A program made the translations under genes and the position numbers. Below, piece after piece: positions 32,287 through 40,549 of a DNA stretch of 64,000 nt (its first letter is position 1; each line of letters opens with the position of its first letter). The stretch is from NCBI RefSeq assembly GCF_003460605.1, contig NZ_QTVN01000015.1, forward strand, positions 47,809 through 111,808. Direction: 5' to 3'. The notes under the pieces were generated by a model. It was given only the letters and a program-made list of their open reading frames with translations, was not told the origin of the DNA and ran no database searches. The stretch comes from Ruminococcus sp. AF31-8BH (lineage in GTDB: Bacteria; Bacillota; Clostridia; Lachnospirales; Lachnospiraceae).

Positions 32287-33018
32287 ATGCGTGATTTCGG
32301 GGAAATATTAGCAGAAAATAGAAAAAAGAAAGGATACTCTCAATCAGATCTGGTAGACCTGCTTTCTCAGGAAGGTATTCAGGTCACTACAAAAGCAATC
32401 TCCAAATGGGAGACCAATGCACGAGAACCAGCTTTACATGTTTTCCTGACACTTTGCCAGTTACTTGATATCGAAGATATATATGAATCCTTCTTTGGAG
32501 AAAACCCATATAACATTATGAGTGGATTGAATGAAGAAGGCAGAAATAAATTGATTGAATTTGCTGATATTTTGAAAGCTTCTAAAAAGTTTTCTCCACT
32601 GTCTGCAAAAATTATCCCATTCCATCATCCTGTAGAAATTACCTGGGAACCAGTTTCTGCTGGTACTGGAAATTACCTGGAGGATTCTGTAAAAGAAACC
32701 TATGATGTAGGACACCTTGCTCCTGAGCAGACTGACTTTGGTGTACGGATTTCCGGTGACAGTATGGAGCCACTTTATCATACAGACGATGTTGCATGGA
32801 TTCAGAAAAAAGATTCTCTTGCTAATGGTGAAATTGGAATCTTCTATCTCAACGGCAATACTTACATCAAGGAATTACACGATGAGCCAGATGGTGTTTA
32901 TCTGATTTCTTTAAATCAAAAATATCGTCCTATCCAGGTTTTGGAATCTGACTCTTTTAAGATTTTTGGAAAAATAATCGGGAAATGCAAAGGTGCAGAA
33001 ATTCCGGGATTTCATTAG
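32287..33018 (+). CDS. XRE-S24 self-cleaving repressor (LexA/CI-like)
   Basis: 243 residues. An N-terminal XRE helix-turn-helix (SQSDLVDLLSQEGIQVTTKA, ISKWETNAREP) and a C-terminal S24 peptidase: cleavage site VSAGTG, catalytic serine in GVRISGDSMEPLYHTDD, lysine in GNTYIKELHDE. DNA damage would trigger self-cleavage and lift repression of the divergent polymerase operon. RBS AAATGAGGCG before the ATG. Typical master repressor of an integrative element. Confidence 0.92.
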   Translation: MRDFGEILAENRKKKGYSQSDLVDLLSQEGIQVTTKAISKWETNAREPALHVFLTLCQLLDIEDIYESFFGENPYNIMSGLNEEGRNKLIEFADILKASKKFSPLSAKIIPFHHPVEITWEPVSAGTGNYLEDSVKETYDVGHLAPEQTDFGVRISGDSMEPLYHTDDVAWIQKKDSLANGEIGIFYLNGNTYIKELHDEPDGVYLISLNQKYRPIQVLESDSFKIFGKIIGKCKGAEIPGFH

Positions 33019-33074
33019 ATTTCAACAGCAGGTTCATGATCCTGCTGATAACAATAAGCAAAGGAAGTGATTGA

Positions 33075-33275
33075 ATGGCAATCAATAATACACTAAAAGA
33101 TATTCGTGAAGAACGGAATCTCATTCAAGCAGATTTGGCTGAAGCCATAGGTTCCTGCAGCCAGACTATAGGCCGCATCGAACGTGGAGAACGTAATCCC
33201 TCTCTTGAGATTGCAATCCGGCTGGCACATTACCTGAAAGTGCCTGTAGAAGATATTTTTCAGGTTGAAGACTGA
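33075..33275 (+). CDS. small XRE-family regulator
   Basis: A 66-residue Cro/YozG-like helix-turn-helix: IREERNLIQADLAEAIGSCS, QTIGRIERGERNPSLEIAIR. RBS GGAAGTGA. Follows the S24 repressor by 56 nt in the same direction. Probable second element regulator. Confidence 0.88.
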   Translation: MAINNTLKDIREERNLIQADLAEAIGSCSQTIGRIERGERNPSLEIAIRLAHYLKVPVEDIFQVED

Positions 33276-33288
33276 AACACAACTGCCA

Positions 33289-33325
33289 GAAAACCGAGGA
33301 GTAAAATCCCCGGTTTTCCTTTTTG
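33289..33325 (+). terminator. terminator behind the repressor pair
   Basis: AAAACCGaGGA pairs with TCCcCGGTTTT, followed by CCTTTTT on the plus strand. Also usable for the convergent flavodoxin gene. Confidence 0.75.
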
Positions 33326-33333
33326 CTCAAAAA

Positions 33334-33768
33334 TTAGTGTAATCCTTTTACGAAGTCCGCTGCGTTTTTCATATCTTCTTCATTAGGATGGTCTTTAGCA
33401 ATACCTCCAACCAGTTTAAATGGTCCGAATGTGTCATACCCTTTGCACCCAAATTTTCCTATCACTTTAGAATGCTTCTTGTCCAAAATCTGCTCTAAGG
33501 ATTTATAATTCGCACTTCCACCATAAGTACAAATCAGAAATATCTTTTTGCCATCCGGTAGGTTCTTCTCTGCAAATCCCAATATCGACTGATGAAATTT
33601 TGAAAAAAAGATTCCTGATGCAAATCCAATCATATCATAACTGTTCATATCTGCATTTGGCTGTTTTACAGCATCAATCAAATCGACCTGGCACTCTTCT
33701 GCTATGCTTTTTACTAATTTTTCTGTATTTCCATGATGGACAGATGCATATACGATCGCTTTTCTCAT
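33334..33768 (-). CDS. flavodoxin-domain protein
   Basis: 144 residues. The FMN-phosphate loop is VYASVHHGNTEKLVKSIAEE near the N-terminus, with IGFASGIFFSKFHQSI and ICTYGGSANYKSLEQI matching the isoalloxazine-flanking loops. A short-chain electron carrier or NAD(P)H:quinone-like flavodoxin. Its ATG overlaps the stop of the YjbR-like gene, so they are co-translated. Confidence 0.88.
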   Translation of the reverse strand: MRKAIVYASVHHGNTEKLVKSIAEECQVDLIDAVKQPNADMNSYDMIGFASGIFFSKFHQSILGFAEKNLPDGKKIFLICTYGGSANYKSLEQILDKKHSKVIGKFGCKGYDTFGPFKLVGGIAKDHPNEEDMKNAADFVKGLH

Positions 33769-34139
33769 TTGTTTTCCTTTCTGCCTGCTCCATCAATCAG
33801 GTCATAACTCATATCCAAAAAGTCCAGTATCTTTGCTTCACTGACCGAACCTTCCAGTAAAATCGTGATCCAGTGCTGCTTATTCATATGGTATCCTTGT
33901 AAAAATCCATAAGTCTGAATAATCATGCTGATCATTTCTGGATCGCACTTTACGTCCATGATGTCAACCAGATCATTTCCCTCTAATCCCAATTTCGATT
34001 TTTCAACCGTCATGATCACTGCATACCATTTTCCATTTTCATGTCGGAGTACTGCACTGTCCGGTAGTTTACTCCATAAATATTCCGGAATCGTGCCATA
34101 CTGTTTCTGCACATATTCAAAAATTTCTTCTTTCTTCAC
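33765..34139 (-). CDS. MmcQ/YjbR-family protein
   Basis: 124 residues of the MmcQ/YjbR family (double-wing fold). EYLWSKLPDSAVLRHENGKW and YHMNKQHWITILLEGS are the family motifs (pattern HxxK-W-ItI). Often called DNA-binding, though the function is unknown. It leads the flavodoxin gene. The pair sits beside the oriT of the element and is probably cargo. Confidence 0.85.
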   Translation of the reverse strand: MKKEEIFEYVQKQYGTIPEYLWSKLPDSAVLRHENGKWYAVIMTVEKSKLGLEGNDLVDIMDVKCDPEMISMIIQTYGFLQGYHMNKQHWITILLEGSVSEAKILDFLDMSYDLIDGAGRKENK

Positions 34140-34279
34140 AATCTATTCAACTCCTAATTCTTCTGATATCCTGCCCATAATCATACCACATTTTCGTATC
34201 CCGTACTACCTGCAAAATTCTTTTGCATTTTCCCGGTTCTCCTGACTTTAACTAATAGAGGGGTAAAACAGCAAGGACA

Positions 34280-34335
34280 GGAAGTGAGGATACACTTCCG
34301 GAAAATCCCAATTTAGGGTACCCTGCCCTAAATTG
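34280..34335. other. candidate origin of transfer (oriT) of the mobC-relaxase system
   Basis: Just before mobC lie two inverted repeats: GGAAGTG-AGGATA-CACTTCC (34280-34299) and CAATTTAGGG-N7-CCCTAAATTG (34309-34335). The first has the same 7-6-7 layout as the hairpin in the repeats at 5693-5712 and 36431-36450. Position and symmetry fit an oriT; the nick site is not known. Confidence 0.6.
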
Positions 34336-34388
34336 AAAAACGCTGAAAGCAACGATACAACTGCCCTCTCAGAAAGGAGAACCCGCCA

Positions 34389-34712
34389 ATGGCTGAAAGA
34401 AAGAGAAACAAAGAAATCCATTTCTATGTCACCGAAGAAGAACGTAAGTTTATCCGCAGAAAAATGATAGAATCAAAGACAAAAAACATGGGAGCTTATC
34501 TTCGTAAAATGGCAATTGACGGTTACATCGTCAACACCGATACCACTCCATTAAAAAAACAATATGAAGAAATGCATAAGATTGGTGTGAATATTAATCA
34601 GATTGCCAAAAAAGTAAACAGCACCGGAGATCTGTATCCGGAAGAAATGCAAGAATTGAAAGAGATGGTGAAAGAATTATGGCGTATCTTAAGATCTTCC
34701 CAATTAAAGTAA
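34389..34712 (+). CDS. mobC: MobC-like relaxosome accessory protein
   Basis: 107 residues, a ribbon-helix-helix type MobC: KEIHFYVTEEERKFIRRKM, GAYLRKMAIDGYIVNTD, HKIGVNINQIAKKVNSTGDL. It helps the relaxase open DNA at oriT. RBS AGAAAGGAGA. It overlaps the relaxase start by 34 nt. A related but broken copy lies at 36055-36343 on the other strand. Confidence 0.9.
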   Translation: MAERKRNKEIHFYVTEEERKFIRRKMIESKTKNMGAYLRKMAIDGYIVNTDTTPLKKQYEEMHKIGVNINQIAKKVNSTGDLYPEEMQELKEMVKELWRILRSSQLK

Positions 34713-36037
34713 CAGACAAGAAAGCTCTGGACTACATCACGAATCCAGATAAAACAGATGAAAAACTGTTAGTCTCCAGTTTTGGCTGTTCCCCGGAAAC
34801 TGCAGATCTTGAATTTTCTATGACAAGAGAACTGGCAAAAAAGAATGGAATGGACAAAGGCGATAACCTGGCATTTCATCTGATCCAGTCATTTAAACCT
34901 GGAGAAGTTGATGCCGAAACTGCCCATCGCTTAGGACAACAATTTGCAGACGAAGTACTGAAAGGAAAATATGAATACGTGATTAGTACCCATGTTGACA
35001 AAAACCACATTCATAACCACATCATCTTTAATGCAGCAAGTTTTGTTGATCATCACAAATATGTTTCGAATAAGCGGAGCTACCATAAAATCTGCCGGAT
35101 CAGTAATCGTATCTGCCATGAAAATGGACTTGCCACCAGTATGCCAACCGGAGAAAAAGGTAAAAGCTATAAAGAGAACATGGAATATCATCGTGGCACG
35201 AGTTGGAAAGCCAAACTACGTGTTGCAGTTGATAAGGCAATCTGGACTTCCATCAACTATGAGGAATTTCTACAAAAAATGCAGTTAGCCGGATATGAAG
35301 TCCGCCAAGGAAAACACCTGTCCTTCCGTGCACCGGAGCAGAAGAATTTCACTTATATGAAATCTCTCGGAAGCTATTATTCAGAAGAAAATATCCGCAT
35401 CCGCCTAGCTAAAAATCGTAACAAAGTGAAAACTCCGAAGCATCTGTCCAGAGAAGCTCGCCTGTATATCAATATTTCCACTTATGTTACGACCGGCAAT
35501 CGAGAAGGATTTGAACGATGGGCAAAGCTCAATAATCTGAAAGAGGCAGCCCGCACCTTTAACTATCTTTCCGAAAATAACCTGTTGAATTATGAGGATT
35601 TCAAGCAGCATGTATCTGACATTGAAGTTTCTGTGAAAGTTGCCGACCAAAAAATAGCACAAATCAACAGTGATCTGAACACGCAGAAAGTCATTCAGAA
35701 ACACTGCGATTCTTACCGGCTCTGCCGAAAAGTGATTGAGGATTGCAAATTTGCTAAAAATCCAAAAGATTACCGTACCAAGCATCAGGCAGAATACCAT
35801 CTCCACGATTCACTAAAAAAAGAGCTTCAGGATCTCGGTGTCACCAAAATCCCAAGTTCTAATAAAATCCAGAAGCAAATTGAAAATCTTGAATCTGAAC
35901 AGGCTGCTACCGTCCGAGAAAAACAGGAGCTGCAGAAAAAGCAAAAGACACTTGATATCATTCGGCAGAATTTCACATCACTGCTTAATGCTCCAGAAAT
36001 ACAAATTCCCGTATCAGAAAAAGAGCCAACTCTTTAA
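34679..36037 (+). CDS. relaxase/mobilization nuclease (MobA/VirD2, MOBP type)
   Basis: 452 residues. Relaxase domain in the first 220 residues: an N-terminal YITNPDKT region with the likely catalytic Tyr near LDYITNP, and the three-histidine metal motif VDKNHIHNHIIFNAAS. The rest is helical and coiled-coil, with LRKQAG-like basic parts. It nicks oriT and leads the strand to a recipient; no coupling protein or secretion genes are in the window, so the element would rely on another conjugative system. It ends 18 nt before the broken mobC, probably at the right end of the element. Confidence 0.92.
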   Translation: MAYLKIFPIKVTDKKALDYITNPDKTDEKLLVSSFGCSPETADLEFSMTRELAKKNGMDKGDNLAFHLIQSFKPGEVDAETAHRLGQQFADEVLKGKYEYVISTHVDKNHIHNHIIFNAASFVDHHKYVSNKRSYHKICRISNRICHENGLATSMPTGEKGKSYKENMEYHRGTSWKAKLRVAVDKAIWTSINYEEFLQKMQLAGYEVRQGKHLSFRAPEQKNFTYMKSLGSYYSEENIRIRLAKNRNKVKTPKHLSREARLYINISTYVTTGNREGFERWAKLNNLKEAARTFNYLSENNLLNYEDFKQHVSDIEVSVKVADQKIAQINSDLNTQKVIQKHCDSYRLCRKVIEDCKFAKNPKDYRTKHQAEYHLHDSLKKELQDLGVTKIPSSNKIQKQIENLESEQAATVREKQELQKKQKTLDIIRQNFTSLLNAPEIQIPVSEKEPTL

Positions 36038-36054
36038 ACAGAAGAGGTACCTAC

Positions 36055-36343
36055 TTAACGGTGCCTCTTCCCAGATTTCCTCCATATCCGCCTGATAGGG
36101 GGAGCCTCCTGCATTGATCCGCTTGGCGATCTGATTGATATTCCGTCAGATGGCGGAAAGCTCCGCGGTGAACGCTTTGATATCCGCCGTATCGGTGTAA
36201 ATGATATATCCGTCAATCGCCATCTTGCAGAGGTAGGCACCATAGCGCCTTGTGGGGAGCTGTGCCATCTTCTCGTCAATGAGCCGTTTTTCTTCCTCCG
36301 TGATATAAAATTTCATTTGAACGCTCCGCTTCCGGTTTGCCAT
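36055..36343 (-). pseudogene. mobC of a Tn1549-like element, with an internal stop
   Basis: MANRKRSVQMKFYITEEEKR ... GAYLCKMAIDGYIIYTDTAD ... ELSAI then an in-frame TGA at about 36148-36146, after which RNINQIAKRINAGGSPYQAD continues in the same frame to the end of the relaxase region near 36055. The stop kills the gene, and the last residues and the relaxase that should follow are missing. The true start is the ATG at 36343. Upstream lies the oriT-like repeat 36395-36530. Confidence 0.8.
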
Positions 36344-36394
36344 GCTCCGCCTCCGTTTCTCATAAGAGTCTGGGATATCCCAGCAAGCATTTTT

Positions 36395-36530
36395 CATTTT
36401 CGGGCAAGGGACCTGAAAATCCGAAAAATCGCAAGCGGGTACTCGCTTGCTGTGCTTGCTATCGAAACCCTACCTTTGTTTTTCCCTCTGTTAATACTAC
36501 AATTTGGAACGGAGATTTTGGCTGTTCGGA
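36395..36530. repeat. oriT/mobC-leader-like repeat, right copy
   Basis: Inverted match to 5626-5755 (about 85% identity, plus 9 bp). Contains the hairpin GCAAGCG-GGTACT-CGCTTGC at 36431-36450 and lies 50 nt upstream of the mobC pseudogene, which supports an oriT origin for both copies. Confidence 0.6.
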
Positions 36531-36593
36531 AAAGATATATCGTATAAATTGACAAAGAAAACGCCAGAGAAAAAATCCCTAGCGTTCATGATG

Positions 36594-37565
36594 TTATTGC
36601 TTATGTGCCATCTTCCGATAATCTATCGGCAAAATTCCTGTGCTTTTACGGAACAGCTCCGCAAACCGGCTGGATGTAGAATATCCAATCATTTCCGCAA
36701 TTTGTCCCATCGTAAAATCCGTATCTATCAACAAGTGTTCAGCTTGGCTCATGCGACGCTGTTGAACATATTCCGTGATCGTGCAGCCTTGTAATTGCTT
36801 GAAAGATGATTTCAACTTGGTTGTTCCCATGCATGCAATCTTGGCAAGTCGTTCCAGCGGAACGTCAAAAGCATAATGGTCGTTCAAATAAGCAATCACA
36901 TTTTCCAGTTGTGCTATATCCTGATCGGTTAGCTGTTTTTCCTTGCGAGTGAGAAGCTTTTTCTGTTCTTCCACCACAAGAGAAACCGCCTCGGCAACCT
37001 TAGCTTCATAAAATAAACCTGCAGCAATACCATCTCCTCGATAGAGTTTTACTTCATGGAGCAACTTTGCCATGGCTGGAAAATCCGTTGTCTGATCCAC
37101 CTGCTTGAATGCAGCAAGAGGATTTATATAATCACTCGGATACTGCTTTTTCAGATAGCCCTCATAATATGCAGGCATGACCTCAATACCGATGGAATAA
37201 ATGGGAATCTTCTTGTGGATCAATGCCTTATAGGGCTTGTCACCTCCGATAAAAGTCTTGATACATCCGGCAGAAAGACGCCGATATGGATTCAGTTCTT
37301 CGCCGGAGATTGATTCGTATTGAGTGATACTCAAACATTCCGGCAAATTAAATTCCATGAAAAAATCATCGTGGAAATAGAAGTCGTGAATCTTAATATC
37401 ATACAGGTCTTTTTTTGCATAGACCCAATAGAAGCCTTCTCCAAACTCATGAGAAAGCCTCCAACATTGTCCAGCAGAATTAAAGCTGTTGTTGTCATCT
37501 GCTGGAATAAAATGATTATCTGTTAAAAGCGGTTCATAGTAGTCCGCAATAATGCTATTGTCCAA
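36594..37565 (-). CDS. AraC-family transcriptional regulator, cassette 3
   Basis: 323 residues. A sensor region (residues 1-220) followed by AraC helix-turn-helix motifs: LERLAKIACMGTTKLKSSFK and MGQIAEMIGYSTSSRFAELF, end STGILPIDYRK. It differs more from the cassette 1 and 4 regulators than those do from each other. TTG start at 37565 behind AAAGGAGG. Divergent from the S-T-A-exporter operon, with the shared operator in between. Probable ligand-dependent activator of cassette 3. Confidence 0.9.
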   Translation of the reverse strand: MDNSIIADYYEPLLTDNHFIPADDNNSFNSAGQCWRLSHEFGEGFYWVYAKKDLYDIKIHDFYFHDDFFMEFNLPECLSITQYESISGEELNPYRRLSAGCIKTFIGGDKPYKALIHKKIPIYSIGIEVMPAYYEGYLKKQYPSDYINPLAAFKQVDQTTDFPAMAKLLHEVKLYRGDGIAAGLFYEAKVAEAVSLVVEEQKKLLTRKEKQLTDQDIAQLENVIAYLNDHYAFDVPLERLAKIACMGTTKLKSSFKQLQGCTITEYVQQRRMSQAEHLLIDTDFTMGQIAEMIGYSTSSRFAELFRKSTGILPIDYRKMAHKQ

Positions 37566-37632
37566 ATAACGGCCTCCTTTGAAACGATTGGACGAACCTT
37601 TGCAATGAAAGGACGAACATCTCCCTGAATTA

Positions 37633-37686
37633 TTGCATAATCTTCGTCCTATGAGTATTATAGGAACGTAGTTAGCAGTAACTAAT
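37633..37686 (+). promoter_or_regulatory. promoter and operator of ECF operon 3
   Basis: TTGCAT (37633-37638), 17 nt, TATTAT (37656-37661), then 9 nt later GTTAGC-AGTA-ACTAAT at 37671-37686, overlapping the expected start of transcription. RBS AAGGAGG before the S gene at 37747. Confidence 0.7.
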
Positions 37687-37746
37687 CATACTATAACAGA
37701 TTCGGGGCGAAAGGTCAATCGCTCCTGAAACAAGGAGGAAAATTTT

Positions 37747-38355
37747 ATGAGCAATCAAGAAACTGTGAGAAAAGGATTGTCCGTCAAGGACTTGGTAACG
37801 ACAGGAATCTTTACGGCGCTGCTGTTCGTTTTCACGATGGTGGGCGGTGTTTTCTTTGCAACAAACCCGGTACTTACATTCTATATGCCGGCAGGCAGCG
37901 CCCTGCTCTGCGGGCCAATCTACTTATTGATGGTCGCTAAAGTGCAAAAACGCTGGAGCCTGACGATCATGGGGGTTCTGATTGGCATTGTTTGGTTTGT
38001 GACGGGTATGCATTGGGCTTTTGCTCTTGGGTATATGCTTATGGGTATCATCGCTGATTTTGTCGCTGGTGCAGGACAGTACAAAAGCAAAAAATTCAAT
38101 ATCATTTCCTACATCCTGTTCTCCCTCGGTGGAACAGGCTCGTATCTCGTGTTCTTTGCAGACCCGGATGGATGGGCGCAAACAATGTTAGGAAACGGGA
38201 CGGAACAGGGCTACATTGATACCATGCAGGCAACGGCAAATACCGGGATTCTGATTGCAATGTTCGCAGCTGTGCTTGTGACGGCCACAATCAGTGCCAT
38301 AGTAGGAAGCCGGATGTTAATAAAGCAGTTTGAAAAAGCAGGTATTACAGCATGA
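37747..38355 (+). CDS. ECF transporter S component, Trep_Strep family, cassette 3
   Basis: 202 residues, about six membrane helices (GIFTALLFVFTMVGGVFF, IMGVLIGIVWFVTGMHWA). Opens SVKDLVTTG and ends EKAGITA, as in cassettes 1 and 4. It binds the substrate in the membrane. Overlaps the T gene by 4 nt (ATGA). ATG with AAGGAGG upstream. Substrate unknown. Confidence 0.87.
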   Translation: MSNQETVRKGLSVKDLVTTGIFTALLFVFTMVGGVFFATNPVLTFYMPAGSALLCGPIYLLMVAKVQKRWSLTIMGVLIGIVWFVTGMHWAFALGYMLMGIIADFVAGAGQYKSKKFNIISYILFSLGGTGSYLVFFADPDGWAQTMLGNGTEQGYIDTMQATANTGILIAMFAAVLVTATISAIVGSRMLIKQFEKAGITA

Positions 38356-39077
38356 TGGGTGAAAACCGTAAGAAAGGGTTCTGGCTCGATCCACGGGCCA
38401 AACTCTTTCTTATTCTGATGTGTGTACTGGCGTCCATGGTTGCTCCGTCACTCGGATATCAATTTATACTTGTACTTCTGATTGCATTATTAGGAGTATT
38501 GTTCGGAAAGTGGAAGTATGCTGTAAACGCAGTGTGCTTCTATGCTGTTATCTGTGTTTTGACGGTGTGGATCATGACAGAGATGACTGGCACGTTGCGG
38601 ACAATGTTTGTGGCGTTTCTCGGTCTGTTCCATAAGGTTTATGCCTGTGGTATGTTGGCCGGAATTGTCTTGTCAACAACGAAAGTCAGCGAATTTTTAT
38701 CAGCAATGAACCGGATTCATGCACCCAAAAAGCTGGTTATCCCGCTGGCGGTCATGCTGCGCTACATTCCAACTATTCAGGAGGATTGGCGCTTTATCAA
38801 AGACGCTATGCGTATGCGGGATGTTTCCCCAACGCCAGCCGGGTTTCTTAAAAATCCGGGAATGACAATCGAGTGTATTTATGTACCGCTGATGATGGCA
38901 GCTTCAAAAGCGGCAGACGAACTTTCCATCGCTTCTATTACTCGTGGCATTGAGAACCCCAGTCCCCGCACTTGCCTTGTTCAGATAAAATGTGGGGCTG
39001 CGGACTGGATCGGAATGAGCGTTGCTGTTGCCTTTTTTGCACTCGAATTGTGTTTGCAGGGAGGTGTGATTGGTTGA
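38352..39077 (+). CDS. ECF transporter T component, cassette 3
   Basis: 241 residues, with the signature WLDPRAKLFLILMCVLASM and the coupling motifs MRMRDVSP and ITRGIENPSPR. Five or six helices. Overlaps the S gene (ATGA) and the A gene (TTGA), so S, T and A are translated as one chain of coupled genes. Confidence 0.9.
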   Translation: MMGENRKKGFWLDPRAKLFLILMCVLASMVAPSLGYQFILVLLIALLGVLFGKWKYAVNAVCFYAVICVLTVWIMTEMTGTLRTMFVAFLGLFHKVYACGMLAGIVLSTTKVSEFLSAMNRIHAPKKLVIPLAVMLRYIPTIQEDWRFIKDAMRMRDVSPTPAGFLKNPGMTIECIYVPLMMAASKAADELSIASITRGIENPSPRTCLVQIKCGAADWIGMSVAVAFFALELCLQGGVIG

Positions 39078-40546
39078 TTGAATTTGAAAATGTGTCTTTT
39101 TCATATCAGGGACAGGAACATAATGGCCTGCATGAAATCAATCTGAAAATCTCAGACGGCGAATGTGTCCTGTTCTGCGGACGCAGCGGATGTGGGAAAA
39201 CGACAATTACAAGGCTGGTAAATGGTCTGATTCCGCAGTTTTATCAGGGTGAGTTACAAGGCCGCATATTGGTAGACGGGCAGAAAATCAGCAATCTACC
39301 TATGTATCAGATCGCGTCAAAGGTCGGTTCGGTTTTTCAGAATCCCCGGACGCAGTTTTTTAACGTGGATACTGACAGCGAGATTTCTTTTGGAATCGAA
39401 AATGAGGCACTGCCTCCGAAAGAGCTGGCAGAGCGTGTAGATCAGACAACGGATGATCTGAATATTCAAAATCTGCGGAACCGCAATATTTTTGAGTTGT
39501 CTGGAGGGGAAAAGCAGAAAATTGCATTTGCGTCAGTCTATGCAATGAACCCGGAAATCTATCTGCTTGATGAACCTTCCTCTAATCTGGACATGACTTC
39601 GATCCAGGAATTAGCGGGACATCTGCGACTGATAAAGGCGCAGGGCAAAACCGTTCTGATTGCCGAACACCGTCTATATTACCTGATGGATATTGCAGAC
39701 CGCATTGTGTATCTGGATAACGGCAGGATTACAAATATTTTCACGCCGGAGGAATTGCGGCGGTTGCCTCAGGATATGCGAGAACGAATGGGACTTCGGG
39801 CAGTGGATTTGCAGGAGGTTCGTCCATTGACATGTCAGCCTGCATCTGGAAAGGAAATGCTGAGGCTATGTGATGTGGCGCTGCATTATAAGGAACGGTC
39901 GATTTTACATAATATCAATATTTCTGCTACAAAGGGTGAAGTGATCGGAGTGGTCGGTCACAACGGAGCCGGAAAGACTACATTTTCCCGCGCCATCTGC
40001 GGGCTTCACAAAGACTGCGAGGGACAATTTCTGTGGGAAGGTAAGCCGATGGATCGTAAGGCAAGGCTGAAACGTTCCTATATGGTTATGCAGGATGTAA
40101 ATTATGAACTTTTTGCTGACAGTGTGGAAGCAGAGTGTTCCTTTGGTATCCGCAATCCAGATCAAACGCTGATAAATGCGACTTTGGAGGAACTGGGGCT
40201 TGCCCCATACCGAGAACGCCATCCAAACACACTTTCCGGCGGTCAAAAACAACGGGTGGCGGTAGCCGTCAGTATGATTTGTGGGAAAGACCTGCTGGTA
40301 TTCGATGAACCGACCAGCGGCCTTGACTTTGACAGTATGACACAGGTGGCAGGACTGATCCGCAGGTTGTCCAATATGGGAAAGGTTATTTTCATTGTTA
40401 CCCATGATTTTGAGTTTGTCTGCCGTACCTGCTCCCGTGTCCTGCATTTTGACGAGGGCGAAATGCCCGATGATGTACAAGTTACAATGGATGCCCTCCC
40501 GAAATTGAGAGAGCTGTTCTCTGTTTCAGATGGAAAGGAGAGGTAG
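39074..40546 (+). CDS. ECF transporter A component with two ATPase domains, cassette 3
   Basis: 490 residues with two ABC domains. Domain 1: Walker A GRSGCGKTT, signature LSGGEKQKI, Walker B IYLLDEPSSNLD. Domain 2: GHNGAGKTT, LSGGQKQRVAVAV, LLVFDEPTSGLD, VTHDFEF. The start is TTG 39074-39076, overlapping the T stop (TTGA), with GGGAGGTG upstream, in preference to an ATG 102 nt earlier that lies inside the T gene. Fused double A components energise ECF importers. Exporter genes follow at 4 nt. Confidence 0.92.
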   Translation: MIEFENVSFSYQGQEHNGLHEINLKISDGECVLFCGRSGCGKTTITRLVNGLIPQFYQGELQGRILVDGQKISNLPMYQIASKVGSVFQNPRTQFFNVDTDSEISFGIENEALPPKELAERVDQTTDDLNIQNLRNRNIFELSGGEKQKIAFASVYAMNPEIYLLDEPSSNLDMTSIQELAGHLRLIKAQGKTVLIAEHRLYYLMDIADRIVYLDNGRITNIFTPEELRRLPQDMRERMGLRAVDLQEVRPLTCQPASGKEMLRLCDVALHYKERSILHNINISATKGEVIGVVGHNGAGKTTFSRAICGLHKDCEGQFLWEGKPMDRKARLKRSYMVMQDVNYELFADSVEAECSFGIRNPDQTLINATLEELGLAPYRERHPNTLSGGQKQRVAVAVSMICGKDLLVFDEPTSGLDFDSMTQVAGLIRRLSNMGKVIFIVTHDFEFVCRTCSRVLHFDEGEMPDDVQVTMDALPKLRELFSVSDGKER

Positions 40547-40549
40547 TCT

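Noticed and set aside
38972..39073. Upstream extension of the cassette 3 A component to an ATG
   Set aside because: It lies inside the T-component gene in another frame. TTG at 39074 with GGGAGGTG and the TTGA overlap explains the start, as in cassette 1.
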